Source: Allacma fusca
Lineage: Eukaryota; Arthropoda; Collembola; Symphypleona; Sminthuridae
Assembly: GCA_947179485.1 (NCBI GenBank)
Contig: OX359250.1
Coordinates: 44,427,450 to 44,491,449 of the forward strand
Length of the DNA: 64,000 nucleotides
Direction of reading: 5' to 3'
Part shown: in pieces, positions 38,401-53,900 of the stretch
How the letters are laid out: the number at the start of each line of letters is the position of its first letter
Position numbering within the stretch: the first letter of the stretch is position 1
The notes under the pieces: model-generated
What the model saw: the letters and a program-made list of their open reading frames with translations, nothing else
Database searches by the model: none
Told to the model about the DNA's origin: nothing
Made by a program: the position numbers and the translations under genes

Positions 38401-41400
38401 TCCATGTGTATTTATGAGTCTCTCGACGTTTATGAAGGTGTAGATATCTGTTGTATTGATTGATGGGGATTTTCGTTCCTCCGTTCGGATTTGAAAAGTT
38501 TGTGGCTCTCATTATAATTCATATGATAGTTTTTGCTATTTTAACCTAAACTTTCCTTCAGTGATAAAATATTGATTAAATTTGAAGTAAAATGGATTTT
38601 TAAGGGAGACCATTATGTTTTATAATTTACTGTGAAAAAAATATGATTCGGTGAGAATGTGAGGTTGTGAGTTGTTCGAGAGAGAGAGAGAGAGAGAGAG
38701 AGAGTTGTGAGGAGTTTGTATATAAGTGGTAATAATAATGCATGGTAATAATATTGTTATGATCTGGTTTTATGCCTGGCTCTCTTGAATTGGTATGTAT
38801 CCAAGTGATTTATCTACATTCAGACGCTTGGAGGTCGATTAGGAGTTTTTGACCACAAATGAGGAAATCACGTAGATGGTCTCCATATATATCTGTATCT
38901 ATACACATACGGTTTCGCTACATGGAACGCACACACCAACACTTGTGCTTGCACAGAGAACACATCCATATATGTATGTATGGATATGCATGAGTTGTGC
39001 ACTACTGTATCTACAGTACAGAGTTACAGAGTTTCTGAAGTGAATGTGAATCCTTCCGTCGACTGTGACTGGGTCCTACTCTCGTGTAGCTGTTTCAAAC
39101 CGTTTCAAATGATGAGGATAATAATAATAATAATAGCGAATCTGCTCAACAGTCGGTCGGTCCCACTCCTTTCATGCTCTGCATGGATGTGTACAGGATT
39201 CGCCGATGGAAATGGAAAAGCAAAGGGGGGAAAAAAATGAATTCAACTTGGTCTCTATACACAGAGAATATTTACCTGTCGGGAAAGTAACGTTGCCCGT
39301 GCCGTTGTTGTAGCTCAGCAGAAAATTACCATTATCGGCTTTACCTCCGTTGTATTCCTTCTCATTAAAAATCCTCACATTGAGGATTCAGGCATTGCGT
39401 GTGTCTCTCTTTTTTTTTCTCCTCATATATAGAATTATTTCATCCCCCCCTTCTTGTTCATGGTACAGGTTCACTATTGAAACTGTAACTCCGTGTAGTT
39501 CCATGGATAGAATCTCCTCCTCCAAGTAAAGTGTGAGCACATATCTACATACACACATGGATGCATATTACATACAATGGAAGCATCCATGGTTATCTAC
39601 ACACACACACATACAGTTCTGTAGATACTTACTTGTATGTGGAAATTTATGATACAAAAATGTTTCCTAGATGCACTTATGGGCCATGTACAAATAATAT
39701 TATGGGATCCATAAAAATTAACAAGGATCAACGTCCCTCCCCCCTCCTTAAAATAATTGAACATCCCGCTGAGGCCTCTGCAAAGAAATGTTTTCTGTCC
39801 AATCTATATGATTCAAGTACTAAATTATGTCCTTACTCCCCCCCAATTGCTCCAGCTTGAAATTTTTAACCCAAATGAGGCTCTGAGCCAAAAGAAAAAA
39901 ATTATGAACCCAGACTGAACCATATAATTATATCAGAGGAGCCGGAGGAATATCTAAACATGTAGGCTCACTCAGTTTTTGCAGGGAAATAGCCCGTGCT
40001 TTTTTTTTTTTTTTTGAAAAAGCGGCACTTCTGTACCCCAAGAGAGTTGATAGCTTAGCTCATTAAGTTACGTCTTCCCGTACGCATCTCTCTCTCCTGT
40101 AATGATTGGGAATTGAGGGAGGACTCTCCTCCTGGAGATACTCTCAGGAAATATTTCCAAGTAAGTGATTGACATTGCCGTAAGTGTGAAAGGTGATTAT
40201 GCTCAAAAATAGAAAACGTAACAAAGTTCAGTGATCTTTTCATCCTTGCTGGGAATTGGACTCCGTCTGGATTGTTTCCTCTGGTTTTCTGCATTTAAAT
40301 TGTGAGATAATCAGTTTGGAATAGGGGGATTGCACAAAAGCTGTCCAGCGTGTGTCAGTCGGTGTGTGTACATATGATGGATTTTTTTTTAAAAAAAATA
40401 GCTCCCTCTTATCCATTCATTTGCTGAGCATGTTTTTGAGAGAGAGAGAGAGAGAGGTGATAGTGTGATAGAGGTGGACTTGGCTCGTTTCAAGTTGCTT
40501 GGAGAGTCAGGATTTTAATGAAATTAGTGCAAAAACATTGAGACCTGCAATTGCCTCAGTTATAATAAGTTCAGGCTTAAAACATACGGTAAGGTTGGGA
40601 AATTGTGTGGATTTGTGCAGGTGCCCCCTTAGAAAATTGCGAAAGAGTTAGTTAGACCTGGTGAGCTCCCTACACGGAGGTGTATTGAGCAGGGGATAAG
40701 AGGTAAGCTCTGTCTCTGCATGTTAGGGAAGGTAGAACCTAACTGATTGTGTGAGAGGGAAAAAAAATACATGATAATACTGACTTGATCGTATCGCAGG
40801 TTGGAAGCTACAAGGCTTGAGAAAAACGAGGATACTGTTTTGAGGAGTCCACGTTGTTACTATCATTCAGTTTTCTGATTCAGAGCTTGCTGCATATTTG
40901 TCGATACGGTGGTGTTGTGTGTGAGGTACTTAAAACAGTAGTGGAACATTGAGTGGAGCCTTACTTACTTACTTACTTCTCAACCATAATATTATTATTG
41001 AGATCAGAAGTGTGCGGGGCTGGAGTTGGTATGTGGACGAGTCGCTTTACTGGTGTCTCTCGAATTTACTATTTTTGTAGTACTAAATTATAATTGTGTT
41101 TTAGCACCCCTTTTGACACGTATGTCCCCATGTCTCTGTAATATATTCAAAAGAGAGTGAAGAGAGCATTGGGGAAATGTGGTTGCCTTGGGTTGGCTTC
41201 GGACGTCATCTCATGCGATAAAGGCTTCATCATATCTCTCTCTCTCTCTCTCTCCCTCGGTCCTAATTATACTTATATATACACACAGTGACGCTTATGT
41301 AAAGGGCAGTGACAATTATTGTTTACTCTACCTTTTTTTGCCAAGTGTTTTATTATCGGTGGAAAAATTGCGAGGTCCCCAAAGCCACATTACATTGTTA

Positions 41401-44400
41401 GCCTGCCCCAAATGACATGGACTTAAGTGCAGTCGTGTAGATTCATTTAATTTTTTATGGTCATATCTGAAACCATAGATTAGTTATGGTCTCCTGATAC
41501 CGTTTGTAACCGTGTGGAAGATCCATCTCAAATGTGTGCATTTAGTAATAGTCAGATGTCAAAGTAAGAGTAGGGAGTAATTTTTACATATCTGCATGAT
41601 TTTTATCCCTTTTGCCCTTTTTAAAATCCTCTCGGATTTGTGACTTTGGGAGGACGGCCCATACTTGAGCCTCGTGCGTAGGCACTGAGCTGAGCTGAGC
41701 TCATCTTTTGTATCCCTATAGGGAGCACTGCCCCTCTCAGAGAAAGGATTCTTAAGTCTCTCTCTCTCTCTCTCTCTCTGGTCTGAGGGGGACAGGGTTT
41801 TTTTTTTGGTACGATCAGCCGAGTTGAGTGGTGTGATTAAATAACGTGGTACATTATATATAGTATACTCCGTTGGATTATTTTAGTTTCGAGTATAATA
41901 ATAATTATTATGATTATCATAATTCTTATCCCTGCTGCTGAGTAACAGGATCTTCTTTAGAAGCGTAACCTCGGAACAAATCTCATTCCAAAGATTTTTG
42001 TCCTTTCGGCAAAGAGCCTGAATTTTGTCATTTTGAGGAGACGATACCGTTTCTGTCACTGTTACTACTAATCTGTGACTCCCCATTGTAGTGGGTTGAA
42101 AAGGTATCTACATATAATTATATATATATGTACATAGCTTTTTATGGGGAAGTCATCGAGGGAACCATGGACAAGATGACGCAAGCTAAATAAATTTAAA
42201 TTGACTTTGATGGTCGTGAATGGGAAAGCCTTATAGTGTTCCCATTTGTATCCTACTAGAACGTGATCACGGTGTGTAAGTCTAACTGAACCTGTCGGAG
42301 TCTGCCTGAAAAATTATTCACGCACGTAAGTTAAGTATTGTGTATTATATATAAAAAAAAGTCCGGAACCCATTATATGTACAAGTAACTCAAAGAAGAT
42401 TAATTCTTAATCGTATTTATCTCCGTAGTACACAGTACTCACACACTTTACAAGATTCAATTATTTTGCGTACACTACTACTACTACAGATACTACTCCT
42501 ACTCATACTACAACACACACACACACTCACACACCTTTTTTTTTTCATCCCTTGTATTCTTTCTTATATATCTACTCTGGTGCAGACAAGAAATTTTTTT
42601 TCGTAATGGTTCTCTATCTGTATATCCCCCTTCTTACACTCCCCAGCAGTAGTGACAGTTGGAATGGCTATAATAACATACGTGATTGTAACTCTTGAGC
42701 GACCATTCATCAAAGCCACAAGATTTCAGTAAAAGCTTGGAAACTATTTGACGTGCTGTGCACCATTATTTCAAGTCAGTTTCAGTTTCGCATTACAAAG
42801 CACAAGATAGAGAGAGAGAGAGAGAGAGGAATCAAAAGGGGTCTCGTATATAAAAATCATGTATTATTGTATGTAAGTGTGGATTTTTGTTTGTGAGGAG
42901 TTTTGGTTGCTTCTGCTGCTCCTGGTATGAAAAAAAATATCCGAGTGGCTCATCTGCAAGTTGTTGTCTAAGAGTGGTGTAAACTGACAAAAGGATCTCA
43001 TCCGTCCGTGTAGTGTGTAATGACAAGACCATAGCTCAACCCTTAGTTTTAGGTGTAACACTTGAGACATTTGAGACTATTTTTTTTTGTCCTTCTACGA
43101 AAGTTACGAATACTTACTGGGATACATTACAGTACACTTTTGGGGCTGGAACTGTAAATTAAATCCTCGGGATTTTTGTGGATTCCCCTTATATGTGTTC
43201 CTATTACAATACTGACATGTGAAATTCAAGTGCCTCTGGAAAATACATCAACGATTACAGGAAGAGTCCGTCGTACTTCCGGTATAGTGTATATAGTTTC
43301 CAAGGTTTCGTGTTTACATTTTTGTTTGCTGCTGCTGCTGCTGCTGCTATTCCTACAGTCGATACTACTTTTGAAAAAAGTCACAGACTCCAGCAGTATG
43401 GCCTTGGTCAACGTAAAAATCCGTCATATAAACAATGTGAAAATGTGGCCTGACTTGATTCCAGTGAAGCCCAAGTTCCCTCTCGAAAGTCCTAAAAGTT
43501 AGTGAAAAATAGTGCTACACATGTACTGTACTAATTATGATTATATTATTATCTATAATTCCCTAACATTTCCTAACTAACATCCATTTTAGTTTTCTTA
43601 CTCAACTATCTACCTACCTACCATTATTATTTTTTTTGTACTCCAACACTAACTACTCCTGTTTTACCATGACTAGTAGGTATAGGAAAATACTTAGTTA
43701 TTAAAATATTTGGCGCACTCCTTTTTTTTCCTGTGTGTTTATTACCAATTGGTAAGTTGCACAAGGTACATGGGTAGATAAGAGTCTTGTTTGTGCATGT
43801 GAGCATGTACTTACATGTAATTCATTGATGCATTCACTCCTCAATCTTTTTTTTTAATTTCATTTGAGAAATGGAAGGTCAATAATTATTGGGCTGGTGC
43901 TCATAAGTGCGTTTATGAAAATTAGTCCACTGAGAACTATGTTTCCTGCAGATATGCAATGGGGACTTGAGGTGTGTATGTGTGTGTGTGTGTCTGTGTG
44001 TGTTTTATTTCTCTGTGGATTTCATGTATAGACATACTTCTCTGGTCATTGTAAGATTGGAGAATATAAGTATATATGTATCTATATGCATGGAAAGTCA
44101 ATAATTATAAGCACTGAGCACTACTCAACTGTGGAAGAGGAACTTTCACAAATAAAAACTCCATTCATAGTCATATTGTAATGACATATGAAAATATATG
44201 TGTGTATCTGTGTGACTTCTACCAAAAGTTACATTTCCTTCTCAAATATTCCTTGATAAAGTTTTGATACTTGTAACAGTCTCTGCTCAGATATGAGTAC
44301 AATGTTCCTTTGGACGCGGAGGGTTTTTTTTTCTTGCCAGTTGGGAGAAACGTGGAGTTTATTATTATGACTAAATGTGTCCTAATGGGGCAAAGGTCGA

Positions 44401-47400
44401 GGCCGTCTTGGGCCATGCTTTAATTTGTGCGTTTTTATTTAAAGTTCTCCTCACTGTCTTTATGCGTCCGAGGCTGGGATAAGCCAGTCATTTAGTATGT
44501 CGAAATCTCCACAAATTAGTTTGTAATCACTTCTAGTTTTTATATTCGGCAGGTTCTTTTGACTATACTAGTGAGCACACACGTCATTGGACGGAGATTT
44601 GAATTTCTCTCAAAGGAAGGGGAAAAAAACCTCGAGCGTCATTAGGATTATTTACTTGAATAACAATTAATTATATTTTAGTTTCGCAGGGAGAGGTTAC
44701 CCAAGCGAAGGGAGGATGAATCTAGATTCTTTTTGTCAGGGTGATTCTAAATATGTACATGTACATATACTCCCTGTCTGGACGTACCCTATATATATAA
44801 TGTATTTTATCAAGTGGTTGCGGAACCACCTTTTGTGTGTTGCGAACGTCGGCTTTGAGTCTGTACATACCTACATAATATATCCCTCATAATTGAAACT
44901 ACGTGTATAGAGGTAGGTGGATTGTGATTGTTCATATGGGTATATCTATCTGTAGGCTACTACGGGTTGATGCACTACACGTAGTAAAGTAACGTAAGAA
45001 TTTATTCCGCGTTTCACATCAAACCATGCTTGCCTTCCCTTTAAATTCTGAGTAAGGGTTTTGTAATAGTAATTATGACTTGACGGTGTTACGGTGCATA
45101 GATAGGTATATGTATCTACATATATATATATGTGTAATATGTATGATGTGGGGAAGTAAGACTTCAGGTTTGAGACACCGCAGAGACTTAAGAGTAATTA
45201 TTATTGTCTATCTCTATACCTATTGTCAGTCTGTATGGAGACTGTTACTTGAGGATGGATGAGGCGAAAGAGAATGTGGGAAAAAATACGGGAAAATTTT
45301 ATTATTACAGGAGCAGACAAACTCTTCCTACCTGTTCGCATATAAACTCACTTCACTCCTTGTGTGAACGCCAACAACTGAGAGGGAGACCCCGTAATGA
45401 AGTACATATGCATAGACAGGAAATTAAAACAATAACACTATATGGAGGGCTCATTATTATTATTATGATTATTATTATTGTGAAAAGAATCATTTATATT
45501 GTTGAAGAGCATATAGTAAGTCTCCTCTATCTCCTTACTACATCTCCACTAGGTGATTGTTTCCCGGTGTACTACTGGTCTCCATCCATAGATCGTGCCT
45601 TGTCGTTACGTCAATCTGAATGGGTATTATTGTTGTTGCGTGACAGCATGGAAACCTACAGTTATACAGGATAAACCCATTTTCCTAAATAATAAGTAAT
45701 TTGATTATTTTGAATATGTATATATCCCGAGGATTCCGTGTGGCACGTACTCCTCATCCTTCTCTTTTCCCATTTCTCCTTCCTTCTCTACCTCTCCTCC
45801 TTGGTCTCCTTAGTCTTCAAGTCCTAACCTATTAACATCTGCAGACTCATGGGTCTCTCTAGATATCTACTATATTACATATACATAGATACGTATGTAT
45901 GGGTGGGTATGTATCTCTATGGATTCCCTTAAAGTAAAAATTCAAGCCCAGGAATTGAACACGGTACACACACACACACACACACACACATGTGTATTTA
46001 CACATAATTATCTACATATCCCTGTAGAGTCCATAGAACTTCCAACTTGTGTATAACTACGAAATGTAAACAGGAACAGAACAAGGGTAAGGAGAGACGT
46101 AAGGAGCTCTCCTCTTGAAAAAAGAAGCCTCTGAACCTGCAGAGAGAGAGAGAGAGAGAGAGAGAGGGAAGAGGACAAGAAGAGAACCATGCAAGAGATT
46201 AGAACTAAACTACTACCATAACATTGCAATTACTAATGCAATTTCCTTCTGATGAACCCTAATTGCATATGAGTATGACCCTTGTGAGCTATTTTGACTT
46301 AATTTGTCCCGTTTCTAGGCCATCACACCTGTTTCTTCCATTGATGCAGGAACTCTGTAAGGGGCCCTCGGAGTGCATCGACACTCTTCAAAAGCCTCCG
46401 CTATTTTTCCTTTTCCCAAAAGTCCAATTTGAAATAGATTGACCTGCAAAAATATTTTCTATAGACAGAGACTATAGGCTATTTTTTTTTCTTCCTATAA
46501 GGATTTAAGGAGATACTATAAGTACTTACTTACATGGGAACACTTGAAAGAGAAAGATATTATTGTAATTACTCAGTTGGCATAGTCAGGAGGACTAGAA
46601 TCAATATGTATGTGGATCACACGCTAAGGCTGTGTACTGTAGATATCCGTAGATAGTTGAAATGAAATCTGAAAGTGCTTAAAAGTAGGAGATCTCTGTT
46701 AACATTCAAAGTCTTGGAGACAAGGAATGAGTGTGGTTGAGAGTTTTTTTTTTGCATGTCTCCTTTTGAAGATAAGTGAAAGATGTGAATTTTTTGACAG
46801 AATTCACGGCCTTAACAGAATTGAAGGAAGGTATTGGAGCGGATCTAATGATGTGCGTATATTCAAAAGTAATCTGTAATGTGTTTGTCTCTGTTATTGT
46901 TTTATGACCAAAGGACTGTTTCCTACAATCTTCCTCTTCTTATTAGCCCCGCTGTGGGCTCTCCCCACGTTTTGTCCACTCCACTCTACTACAGACTACA
47001 GAGTGGAACTATAATCTGTGGGCATGGGAAAATTGTAATAGTCCAAATATTCCTAGCGGTTATTTTGCATCTTTAAGATTTATCGCTGAGATTGTAAAGG
47101 ATGGTCCGTTGTTGTGTGACTCATCCTTTCATGTATTTATATGTAATTATGTACGGTTACGAGAGGTGGGGGAGGAGTTTGGACGGAGCCCTAATGAAGT
47201 ATTACTGGAGGAAGTGACTGTAATTATTATGTATATATGGGACTATGGCCTGGGATAAGACTAGTACAGACCTATCTATCTATAGGGAAGGTTACCACCG
47301 AAGGGAGTAATAGTTATAATGAGGATTAGATATGCATGAAGATGAGGAGTAACGAGGTAACTACAGTCATGTTTTGAAGAGAAGCAACAGTTTACGATAA

Positions 47401-47898
47401 AAGGCCTGCTCAGTCATGGTGATTAAAAATTCTGCAGTGGAATTGATGGCCTGGAGCAGGAGAAATTTTTACTGGCGAAAATTCTTCCGCCCATTGTGAT
47501 GCTGAGAGATTAAAATTTGACAAATATTCACATTGAATGGCAGCTAAAGCCCTTCGTGCTCTTGAGGCTTTTGGTTTGTCTTGTCTGTCTTACCTCCTCA
47601 ATTCAAAGAAACAGTTAGGGGAGCAGAGGCGAAAAGTTAAATCGTGCACTGGCAACAAAATCCATAGGGAAAAAATCCTTCGACGAGAGAATTTATTCTC
47701 AGTCGTAAATTACTGAATAGCAGCATCAGAATGTTTCCGACACGTTCACGTGTACTTATAACTGATCTTACTTGCATGAATTCTAGCAACAAACTTTTCT
47801 GTATCTCGTTTTTACCTAAGAATGGAGAAAAATTGTATTACTCTCTCTCTCTCTCTGCCTCTCTCTTCCTCTCTCTGTCCCTGTCTCTCTCTCTCTGT

Positions 47899-47967
<69 letters not shown>

Positions 47968-50876
47968 GTGCAATGTATCTCTGTGAAGCATGGCTATGTA
48001 AAATCTGGTCGACATTGTACATAATTGGAATTATGTATGTAGCTGTATGAGTGGAATCTATGACGAATGGATGAATCGGGGAAATAATGTGTTTAAATTG
48101 TTCACGATTCCTTTTTTGAGTAGGGTTGCAATAGTTGGAAATAATTGTCTTGTTACCATTACGGATTGGTATGTTTTACTTGTTTATTACTGTGTGTATA
48201 TATATAGGGTAGGTACACATAGGAGATAGTAGGATAGGTAACCGAACGTAAAGTGGAACGGTAAATAGAAGATAAAATTTAAAATGACACGTTCGAGTCT
48301 TTAAAACATTGTAGTTTCCTCAATAAAATAGTTTGTAAATTGCACTCAAATCTAAACTGTACTCAAGCCCCTTTTTTTCGACTGGTTTATTGAAAAGTGG
48401 GAAGAGTCCGAAAATAACGGGATGTCCCGCTGAATTATAATGTCTCTGAGGATCCTCTTCTCTTGTCAATGTGGAAGAGGGGATTGAGGGGAATCCCTGG
48501 GCGCCTCTTCCGTGGTTGTTGTTAAATTGTTGTTGTCCATAATTTGTGTACGTTCCTTAATGCTGGGCCAGGATGCTAAATTGAAGATGAGCTTTTAGTA
48601 GTGAGTGTAGTTACGATATGTATGGATGGGAACTGTTCAGAGTCCTATTACTTCATATACTTACATAAATATTCTAGATATATAATTATATATAGGAGGA
48701 CTTGTGAGGAGATCTGGCAGAAGTTTCAAAGATCTCTGCAGGGTTTCTAACTACTAGACTTGAGTCTAATCACTAATCGTGTTATAATTGAGTGCACTTT
48801 CAAAAGTAAAATATTCACGATTGTTATTTAAATAAAGCAGAGTCGCCCACGGTTTCCCCTATTTCTTTCCTATCCCATGGAAATTATTTCTTGGTGGCTT
48901 ACTCAAACAAATCCAGCTTTGGCTCCTGTACATTTATTGTTTATTTGTGTGTTCAATTTTGTACACAGTACACAGCGTTCATTCATCCTCTGTGAGGAAA
49001 AAGTAGGTACGGGATTCAGTACTTGTACCTATAAGTATCTATAGAAAAAGAGAGATACATGAAAGGAGATAAGGGTACTTATGTATAAATGAAACCATCC
49101 ATCTATAAGTACTTGTATCAAGGAGCAATAGTGTAACGCGAAAATTTTTATTGTACTTGAGTTAAGCTATTGGGCAGATGTGGAAGAGCAAAAGGAAGGG
49201 GAAAAGGATTGACGGGATGAACATCACGAGTTTTTTTTTTGCATTCTTTCTGTAGCACAGAGCCGAAATACTTTTTTTAAGTGTGATACCCCAAGTAATG
49301 TTTCAATTTCTATAGATACACAGTATTTTATGTCTGTGCTATTAAGAGTAAGTACACGGTTTGTTGCAAGTGGGTACATAGTGACTGATTGGTACCTCCA
49401 CCTCCCTTGGACTCATACCTTGTATGTGTTTATGTGTGTGTGTGTCTGTGTACAATTAGATACCATACAGTAGTTGATTGTTGGAGACCGTTGTTGTTGT
49501 GGCTCTTCCTCTCACTCCTACAATCTGTTTTCCTAGTTATTTTAGTATGTAGAAGAATGTTTACATGAATATGTATTTATTCGTTTCACTCACGCATTTT
49601 ACATTTACGAAGAGTTTTTTTTTGTGTGTGTGTCTGTCAAGAGAGCCCTATATATGTAGTAAAATACATTCTCTCTGAGGTTTCTATGGAAGAAGAGAAA
49701 AGTCATGGCTTGGTGTGGTATTTATTATATTATTACAGGGTATTGTCTTCTCATAGAAAAAGTGATAGACAAGGCGAGAGACTTTTCAAGTTAAACTTCA
49801 AGCCGGAGTAAATGCCTTTTGTTGAGGATTTGAAGTATTTAGTGGAACAGTAGGTAAAAGGCAATAGTTTAATGATGAAGGTGTAATTAGTGCTTATAGA
49901 GGAGCTTGGAAGTTGTTGGATTTTGTGGTGTTCCAATTTTCACTTGATTGCCCAAAGCAAAGTGTTTTCTATGCTCAGTCTCATGTATTATAGATATCTA
50001 TATGTTAAATGTCTGTATGTATGTTGATATACATAAGTATGATTGAAGGATCTCGAGACGTGTAGTGGGAATTGTGAGTCATTGGGCTCACTCTACCTTG
50101 TGTGCATGTGCTGATACAGTGTACGTGGATTGATGGGTATTCCGTCTCATGGTAATGGTAATTGATAAAATCGTGTTGAAATCTAGATGCGTTCACGAAC
50201 TTCAAGTGTAGATAGTTAGCATTTTTGACTTGATCATTTTATCGTGTTGCTCTCTGGCAATACTCATTCAGCTCTCTGATTCACGCTCAGTCCTGATGGC
50301 TGTAATGTACTTTGGAGTCAGCCCTGGTTCGATGAGCGTGTACACAGTAGCACAAGTCTTTCATGTGAAATATTTCCTGTTTAGAGTGGTATCCAACTAT
50401 ACAGATGAAAATATGTATGTAGGGACTTACGTACTTATGGCCTGTCTTGAAGGGGAAATGCTCACTCATCTGTGTATTAGCTGTAAATAATAAGAAGTTG
50501 AGGAGTGACGACGACTCACAGAGTTTAGAGTTTATCTGATGATTATGCCGTAATCATCACTCTTGTATTGTGGTAATGAATAATGAGTAGTGATCCGAGG
50601 GGATGCTGTACCTTCAGCTATTTGCCATTACTTTTTTTTTATTTCTTCTTCTTCTTCTTCTTCTTCTTTTCTTCTCACATCCAGTTTTTCTGCCTATCTC
50701 AAGTTTATATGGTGTTTATTTTTGCCCCATCATTTCATTTAACATGGTTTCGGGTGTTGATGTTGATTGGTGATCGTTCCTCGTATTTTTAAATTTGATT
50801 GCTCATGACATAACAAGGGGCTTGGTATGACAGGAATAATTTTCAGTGATGATTATGTCCAGGGTCTTCTCTTCAT

Positions 50877-50965
<89 letters not shown>

Positions 50966-53900
50966 AATCAACTAAAGATTCTGTAGATAGATGTAGGTGT
51001 GAATATGTGTGTATGTACATGAAATAGTTATAATAATGTACTGTGCAGGCAGACAACATTGATATGTTAGATAAACTTTATTTCATTCCTGGAACATATT
51101 TTTTTTTGGGAGCGTTGAATGTTTCCTCATGTATGTATGAGGTTTCGAGGGGAAGAGCTGAGGTCGAGGAGAAAGTTGAATTGGGTACTTGTAGAAATCA
51201 TAGTTTTAAGTTCTGGTGAAAAATGAAAGTCTTTTCTATCCTTGGGGTTAGATGAGCTGTAACAGACAGAGTCTGAAGGGAGCCTTTTATATTAATGTGG
51301 GATGTGACACGTGACAAAATTCTGTGATGAGGCCGCCTTTTACCTTTCTCTGGAAAGGAAAGGATTCTCTGTCAACTGTGACGAGAGAAATCATTATGGG
51401 AACCATATTCATGATCATGAGTTCTGCTCATGAGACAGGCTCGTATCTGGAGGTGTCTCTCTCAGAGCTGCTAATTAAATGATTATTACTTTATTTATAT
51501 AATTAAGGATTTGTTATTATTTACGTCTTATATTTGTGGGGATTGTGTCGGCTGAAGTTTTTTAGTGGAGGTCTTGGGTAACTCTAAGCATGGATTGTGT
51601 AGTAATTTGGTATATGTATGTATACAAACGTATAATTATCTATTTGTGTGTTTCAAATACATATACATATCTGTAGATACGTATGTATGTAGCCTAGCTG
51701 TCTTGTTTTCTAAACATTGAGGACTCTCGTGAGGTGTGGAGAGGGAGAGGGGACTATGTATCTGAATATAAAATATGGTAGATACTTATATAATAGACAC
51801 GACAATACAACTCTCATAAGTAATGGAACCTTTTGTTTTTTTGGGTTATAATATGACTCTACTAGTTTACTGTCTAATTTTATGAGTAGTCGTGAAAACT
51901 AGGCTTTACGTTCCATTTTGAAATTTTGAGAGCACTTTTTTTTTGTCTCCTCGCCTGATTTCTTGAACAAAGAGTTGGGATTGAAAGGTATCTCTTGCTC
52001 TGTTGAATGTGAGACGCCGTAAAGTTAAATTCTTGATTGATGGTGGCAGTTATTGAAAACCTTCTTTTCAATTGTGGCTCGGAAAGCTGATCATTATTAT
52101 ATTATTATTGTGGGTACGGACGCTATATACTCCTGTCATTCCTAGTTTTCCTATAATCTTCTATACATATTTTTTTTTGTCTCTCTCTCTCTCTCTCTCT
52201 CTCACTCCCTTGGTCTTGATTACTCTGAAAGGGTGTTGTTGAGTATTTGCAATTTATTTTAATAAAGGAATATTTTAGGTGCTCCTGGCTCCTTGTATTG
52301 TGCGTTAATGTGCGTTGATGTGTCCGAGTTTTAGCGGGCGTGAGGATGAGGTGTGCTTCTGTGTGAACAATGCATTTCTACATATATGATATATACGCCG
52401 GGTTTGAGAATAGATGATTGTCGGTTGGATTTTTCTCTATAAGATCTTACTAGCTCTCTGTGAAGGTTACAAAAAATAACGAAGTGAAGTTTAAACAAGG
52501 TAAAATATAAAGTGAGATTAGATAAGAGTTAATGCTCCGAGGAGAGATAAAAACGACATTCGTGATTTATTTTTCCTCTCATTTATATAGTAGTCATATT
52601 TCTGAGTTGCAGAGTCGTTTTTTTTTGGTGAGCGGTAAAAGTTGGAAATGGCAATGAGAAAAGTCATAATATTGCAATGGCACATCTGCGTACATGGGAT
52701 TAATATCAAAGTAGAACCATTAATGCCTGTATTTATAAGCATAACAAACAAACCCCTATTATTCATAAATGCCTACATCAATTTAATGTTTGCTTATATT
52801 ACTATTGCAGCTTGCTTTATCAGATGTTCACAATGTCCACCTTGTATTATTTCCCTTCTCTCTCTCTCTCTCTCTCTCTTTTTCACACTCTCTCTCTCTC
52901 TCCCTCTCGGACAGTACTTTCGTATGCATTCGGCATTTGCTAGTACATCTAGTTGGGAACATGTGGTCTCTGGTCTCCATGAAAGAGAGGAGAGAGATTT
53001 AATACCTTGAACTTTGTCTGAGTTGGACCACTTTAGGAAGTTCGCAGAAAAGCTAAAAATCTTAATTACCGCTGGTCCACCACTGCTGCACTTTCCGTTG
53101 CAGCCGGTAATAAAACTGAGAAGCCATTAAAATTACCCATTGGTCCTACCCTCTGTCTCTACACAACTGCCAATAAGGGTTTTTCACCAGTCTACTCCAA
53201 GGAGCACATTTTGTGCAAGTTGTTTTTTTTTTCTCCTTCGGGTTCAAGTCTCTGGTCGAATTATTGAGAGATGTGTAAAATCATCAGCCAGCTAGTTTTC
53301 AAGAACGTGTTTCGTTTTTGACATTTTGAGCCTTACGTGTGTAGATACCTGTGAACACTTTGGGAGAATTGGAGCTGATCGTGAGTTTGTCGTTGGTTAC
53401 CCTTTGGGCTCACTCAGTTTTATCGTGCAGAACGTCAGCTTTGTAAAAGTGTGCAATTATATTTAGCCATTTCTTGTTTACTAATACTGACTTCATTTTG
53501 AGAGACGTACCTATTACATTACGTAACTCTTGATACATACGAGCCATTCATGTCCACCCAAGAATCCTATAAGTATAGCCTTACTATGTGTACGCAACTT
53601 CTATTATATACTCCCATGGGTATGTGTTGATTACGTGCCTATTTGCCTATAACTCTCTTTTAAAGGGATTTTGCGTGAGACTTTGCATGTGTCCACTGTA
53701 GTGTTGAAGGAAATTGTTTAGATTAAAATATCACTCAAATATATTTATCCTAATATGTTTAAGTTTGGGAATTGTGTGTGATGAATTGCATCATTAGGAT
53801 AAGTTGCTTTATACCTATATATATATCTACATGCGCCAAACCATGTAAGTATATGGGGATTGTTCCCTTACATAATTTTGAGTGAATTTTTTGAAAATAA

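Noticed and set aside
45204..45674. 156-codon plus-strand frame
   Set aside because: It lies in the giant intron, crosses an ATT/TATT-rich run and has no family resemblance or splice support.
47812..48022. Arg-Glu repeat frames on the minus strand
   Set aside because: They are direct translations of the CT/GA microsatellite.
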